Positions 61,156 through 64,000 of a stretch of 64,000 nt of DNA are shown piece by piece. The translations under genes and the position numbers were made by a program. Position 1 is the first letter of the stretch. Every line of letters starts with the position of its first letter. Source of the DNA: JAEUUM01 sp038326165 (GTDB lineage Bacteria; Bacteroidota; Bacteroidia; Chitinophagales; Saprospiraceae); contig JBBQJT010000005.1 in assembly GCA_038326165.1 (NCBI GenBank), positions 30,526 to 94,525 on the forward strand. Reading direction: 5' to 3'. The notes under the pieces are model-generated. The model saw nothing but the letters and a program-made list of their open reading frames with translations, did not search any database and was not told the origin of the DNA.

Positions 61156-62526
61156 TTACTGAAATAATTGGTCTACAGCATCTTCTCCGCTATTGACTGC
61201 TCCTTCCATAAATCCCTGCCAATCAGCAAGGTGTTCACCTGCAAAATGACAATGCATATGTGCTTTTTTTAACACAGGCATAACTTCAAACCATTGATTT
61301 TTGCCATAAAAGGCATAGGCTCCATAGGAGTATTTATCTTGGCCCCAATAGTACATCAATGAATCTTTAGCATATTTATTTACATCTCCAAATGCAGGTT
61401 TCAATGCATTCATGATGATTTCATTTCTTTGCTTTTTATCTACTGACGCCAATACTTCTGCTCTGTCTCCAGTGGCATAACACATCAGAATACCATTTTT
61501 TCCAGCTTGATTTTTTGTGCCATGATAGAGGTAATGCGCTGGTGTATCTGTGATCATATCAAAATCTTCCCGGCCCCAAAACCGTTCAGTGAATACTATG
61601 GGAAATTTACCGATTCTTGCATATTGCAATTCCTGAAGCGCATCTATAGTAATTTGCGGAAGTACCGGATTCCAGTTTATTTTCTGTAATGAAAAAGTAG
61701 GAATGGCGCAGATTATTTTTTCTGCTTCAAATTTCTGACCATTGGCACAAAAAACTGTTATGCCATTTTTAGCTGTTTGTTCTACAGTATGCACCGTTTG
61801 GTTCAAAAGGATATTTTCAGTGCCTATTGCTGCGGCCATTTTTTGAGCCAACATAGAGTTTCCGCCACGTATTTTGAGGTCCATTTCATTTTTTTCGCTG
61901 CTTTCGGCATATTCTGCAAAAGCCGCATAGGCAGATGTATGACGGATACTTTCGCCAAAATCGGTAGAATCAAGCAATTCCCGAAGTAATAAATCTCTAT
62001 CTTCTAGACCCAAATTGGATAAATATCTCCACCAATCCATCCTGTCGAGTTTACGCTTTTTTTGTTCAGGAAGTTTTTCCCAGATTTGTGTCTTTTGAGC
62101 CCAAAATTCATCCATTTTTTTACTGAATCCCCATTGCCCTGCCGGCGCATGTGTACCTGAAAGAGTCAGGTCTGATTCAAACTGATTATTATCCAAGGTC
62201 AAGCCAAAATCCTTGCACATTTGGATCACTTTTTCATGAGAATTGCCTACCCATTCTGCTCCTAGCTCTATAACTTGCCCCTCTCCACTTTCGGGTTTGT
62301 GAGAAAACACTCTTCCACCTACTCTGTCACGGGCTTCAAGAATGGTTACTTTGATCCCAAACTTTTTTAATTTGAATGCGGCTGCCAGACCTGCGAACCC
62401 GGCACCTATGACAATGACGGACTTTGGTTTCTTGCCTTGGGGAAGGTATGAGTCAATATTTTTAGAGTTAACCAGGATGGTCGCTCCTGCTATTGTGCTT
62501 TTAAATATAAAATCTCTTCTCTTCAT
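61156..62526 (-). CDS. Flavin-containing amine oxidase family protein
   Basis: 456 residues. Starts MKRRDFIFKSTIAGATILV, a twin-arginine-like leader (RRDF). An FAD-binding dinucleotide motif follows (VIVIGAGFAGLAAAFKLKK, then TILEARDRVGGRV), and the C-terminus has HFAGEHLADWQGFMEGAV, the second FAD contact of the monoamine oxidase/polyamine oxidase fold. It probably oxidises an amine or amino acid at the cell envelope; the substrate is not deducible. No partner gene is next to it. Upstream is 256 bases of non-coding DNA. Confidence 0.88.
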   Translation of the reverse strand: MKRRDFIFKSTIAGATILVNSKNIDSYLPQGKKPKSVIVIGAGFAGLAAAFKLKKFGIKVTILEARDRVGGRVFSHKPESGEGQVIELGAEWVGNSHEKVIQMCKDFGLTLDNNQFESDLTLSGTHAPAGQWGFSKKMDEFWAQKTQIWEKLPEQKKRKLDRMDWWRYLSNLGLEDRDLLLRELLDSTDFGESIRHTSAYAAFAEYAESSEKNEMDLKIRGGNSMLAQKMAAAIGTENILLNQTVHTVEQTAKNGITVFCANGQKFEAEKIICAIPTFSLQKINWNPVLPQITIDALQELQYARIGKFPIVFTERFWGREDFDMITDTPAHYLYHGTKNQAGKNGILMCYATGDRAEVLASVDKKQRNEIIMNALKPAFGDVNKYAKDSLMYYWGQDKYSYGAYAFYGKNQWFEVMPVLKKAHMHCHFAGEHLADWQGFMEGAVNSGEDAVDQLFQ

Positions 62527-62782
62527 TTTGCGATTATTTTAAAAAATTGCTTTTCTGTTTTTGAATGAGTTCTTAAATGTTTTGTAAATATAATTTAGAT
62601 ACTGAGATATGACAAAATATATTCAGCTTTTATGAGGCAAATTTTATTGAAATATTTGCCATTTCTAATAGTAAAAACTACATTAAAAAATAAAGAAAGT
62701 TGTGGAAAAAGGAAAGCTATTAAAGACTGTCATAAAGTAGTTTTCTAACACCAAAAGAGCTAGTCAATTTTGGTGCTTGAGC
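62527..62782. other. Non-coding DNA upstream of the amine oxidase
   Basis: 256 AT-rich bases. A hairpin CACCAAAA / TTTTGGTG at 62749-62775 lies just past the end of the zinc-ribbon pseudogene on the minus strand and may be its old terminator. No good -7 element for the oxidase (TATATTTA is one mismatch away). Confidence 0.4.
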
Positions 62783-63381
62783 CTAGAATGAATTTGGCGA
62801 TTTTAGCTTGTATTTAGTTGTTTTTTGATGAAATTGATTTTTCCATTTTTCAAGTGCTTTAATAAGCGCATCTCGATTTTTTGCACTTTTAATAAAATCC
62901 AACAGTTTTTCTACCATCCTCAATTTGAATCTATCTATTGTAAGTTCACGCAAAGTTGCTGCAACGTAATTTTTAATTTCGGTTAAATGTTGGTGATTGT
63001 ATGCCCAGAGAATATTGTCTTTGTCAGTATTCTGATACCAAAGCGGAAGCCCAAATGCTGGGTCGAGAATTCAACTTTCATTGTATTTTAGGAAGTAAGC
63101 TTCCCGGTTTTCTTGTATTTGGTTGGCTTTGTTACATTACTTGCAGATTACGAATATGTAGCGGGAATTTTCTTTCTGCCATCAACTTGGCTTATCAGTG
63201 GTTCAAAGCAATGGATACAATTTGTCTTAGTGGTCATTTTGTACCTGATTCTACTTTGGTCTTTTTCGGAATAATGACAATAAGGACAAGGAAGTTTTAT
63301 ATTTTTATAATCAAGAAATTAAGGAATTGTGACGTTGGTGGCTTCTTCACATTTCGGACAGCACACGAGAGATTAATGCAT
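62783..63381 (-). pseudogene. Zinc-ribbon protein, decayed (several stops and a frameshift)
   Basis: From the ATG at 63381 the minus strand reads MH-stop-SLVCCPKCEEATNV, then a stop, then FLDYKNIKLPCPYCHYSEKD and KTNCIHCFEPLISQVDG. The frame then shifts and continues with VICK-stop-CNKANQIQ, REAYFLKYNES-stop-ILDPAFGLPLWYQ, ILWAYNHQHLTEIKNYVAA and RMVEKLLDFIKSAKNRD, ending at 62783. The CxxC pairs make two zinc ribbons. Fragments join in order into one plausible protein of about 198 residues, but at least four stops and one shift interrupt it. A plus-strand frame across the same DNA (63001-63426) is a shadow. Confidence 0.7.
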
Positions 63382-63534
63382 AAAATCAGTCTTAATGGTT
63401 CTCCTGTATATCTTTCAGGATGTTGATTTTAATCACATTTAATTTTTGCTCTATGTTCTAGTTCCTATTTGTTCTACTAGTTAGATATTACTGTTTCACT
63501 TTTGCTCTCAATTTTAGAAATTATTTCTACTATT

Positions 63535-63843
63535 TTATGATACTACTGAAAATTTTAATTCCATTTGCCTCTGGGTGAAAACAAAATCAAAGCCATCCAT
63601 AGTACATATGCCAAAAACGGAAATGGGAAGATAAATGATAACTGACCATATTTTGGATGCTGCAGGCTGTCTGAAAACATACCATGCAAGCATTGAAAAT
63701 ACCAAAAAAATCGAACCAATGACCAAATACCAAACAGCCGAAACGAAAGATTCTTAATGCCCCAAACTTTTATTTGCAAAATGTACAAACACATGTAGGC
63801 CACCGATAAACAACAGATATGCAGCTGTTACAGAATAAATCAA
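63535..63843 (-). pseudogene. Small polytopic membrane protein interrupted by one in-frame stop
   Basis: From a TTG at 63843, three bases past the CHAT-gene stop, the frame reads YSVTAAYLLFIGGLHVFVHF and NKSLGH, then TAA (63754-63756, codon 30), then continues in the same frame ESFVSAVWYLVIGSIFLVFS, LAWYVFRQPAASKIWSVII and CTMDGFDFVF. It has about three hydrophobic helices, ending at 63535. Either a nonsense mutation split a ~102-residue gene, or only the part from the ATG at 63726 is translated. Function unknown. Confidence 0.5.
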
Positions 63844-63846
63844 TAC

Positions 63847-64000
63847 TTATTCCACCAGCACAAACCCTGCCCACTGATAAGGATCCAATCCAATATCTCT
63901 TAATTCTTTTTGCGCTGCATGAAATGCATCAGGTATGTTCATTTTATTTTCCAGCCATTTTTTATAAAATGTGGTCATCAATAAGGAAGTTTGTTTGTCT
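63847..64000 (-). CDS. CHAT-domain protein, C-terminal end (5' part beyond window)
   Basis: Only the last ~50 residues are present: TSLLMTTFYKKWLENKMNIP, AFHAAQKELRDIGLD, then PYQWAGFVLVE and stop. The order S(L/M)LMxxFY, ALxxAQxxLR and (P)xxWAGFVL is the standard end of CHAT domains (caspase-HetF-associated with TPRs). CHAT proteins are caspase-like peptidases or scaffolds; the catalytic His and Cys lie upstream, outside the window. The interrupted membrane-protein gene follows on the same strand almost without a gap. Confidence 0.8.
   Translation of the reverse strand, partial: DKQTSLLMTTFYKKWLENKMNIPDAFHAAQKELRDIGLDPYQWAGFVLVE

Noticed and set aside
63001..63426. Plus-strand frame of 141 residues
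   Set aside because: Antisense to the zinc-ribbon pseudogene; its composition is unlike a real protein and the minus strand explains the open frame.
63555..63803. 82-residue hydrophobic frame on the minus strand
   Set aside because: Overlaps, in another frame, the membrane-protein reading that starts right after the CHAT stop; that reading has a better helix layout and gene junction.

Overview
The window reads as the chromosome of a free-living Bacteroidota bacterium, most likely in or near the Saprospiria (lineage is inferred, not proven). Four things point there. Several secreted proteins end in type IX secretion (T9SS) C-terminal domains of both type A (VFPNP) and type B (FxPNxFSPNxDxxN). 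There are SprB-like and PKD repeats. Many genes follow the Bacteroidota -7 promoter element TAnnTTTG. Individual genes such as bshB1, the DUF2027-Smr protein and the Ddl-PASTA pair are typical of the phylum. The DNA is AT-rich. I see no tRNA, rRNA, CRISPR array or intact insertion sequence.

Layout. Bases 1-13,000 are housekeeping: the fumC end, a tiny Cys/Lys-rich gene, DUF177-rpmF-ridA-trpS-FAH hydrolase, metK, mtgA, gcvP, hldD, a lipoprotein, a phosphopantetheinyl transferase, a WD40 protein, dcd and a rhodanese. Bases 13,000-19,100 form a minus-strand unit: an 888-residue tandem D-Ala-D-Ala ligase, a PASTA protein and a T9SS-exported protein. Bases 19,500-40,050 are a cell-surface block. 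It holds two HExxH metalloproteases with T9SS tails (one with twelve PKD domains), a large and a small predicted outer-membrane beta-barrel, and two very large type B cargo proteins. Bases 40,300-58,000 hold a DUF2027-Smr protein, a methyltransferase, queE, a fused 3-oxoacid CoA-transferase, dihydroorotase, an MFS transporter, a beta-propeller T9SS protein, proline dehydrogenase, a TonB-dependent receptor, a Crp/Fnr regulator, bshB1 and a VWA-like membrane protein. Bases 58,000-64,000 are an accessory, decaying region: a solitary HsdR-N nuclease-like gene, an EGF-like lipoprotein pseudogene, a flavin amine oxidase, a zinc-ribbon pseudogene, an interrupted membrane-protein gene and the end of a CHAT-domain gene.

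The main unexplained signal is a family of five dispersed intergenic elements (about 557, 5345, 19261, 40155 and 42803). They share ends resembling AAACCCAAATTCAGC / GCGGATTTTGGGTTT, internal hairpins and internal deletions, occur in both orientations, and in two cases supply the stop codon of the neighbouring gene. They look like a non-autonomous, MITE- or REP-like element. Other points of interest are the tandem Ddl whose two halves carry different parts of the catalytic motif set, the strict A/B alternation of PKD domains, a 178-residue repeat in a type B cargo protein, and three broken genes at the right end.
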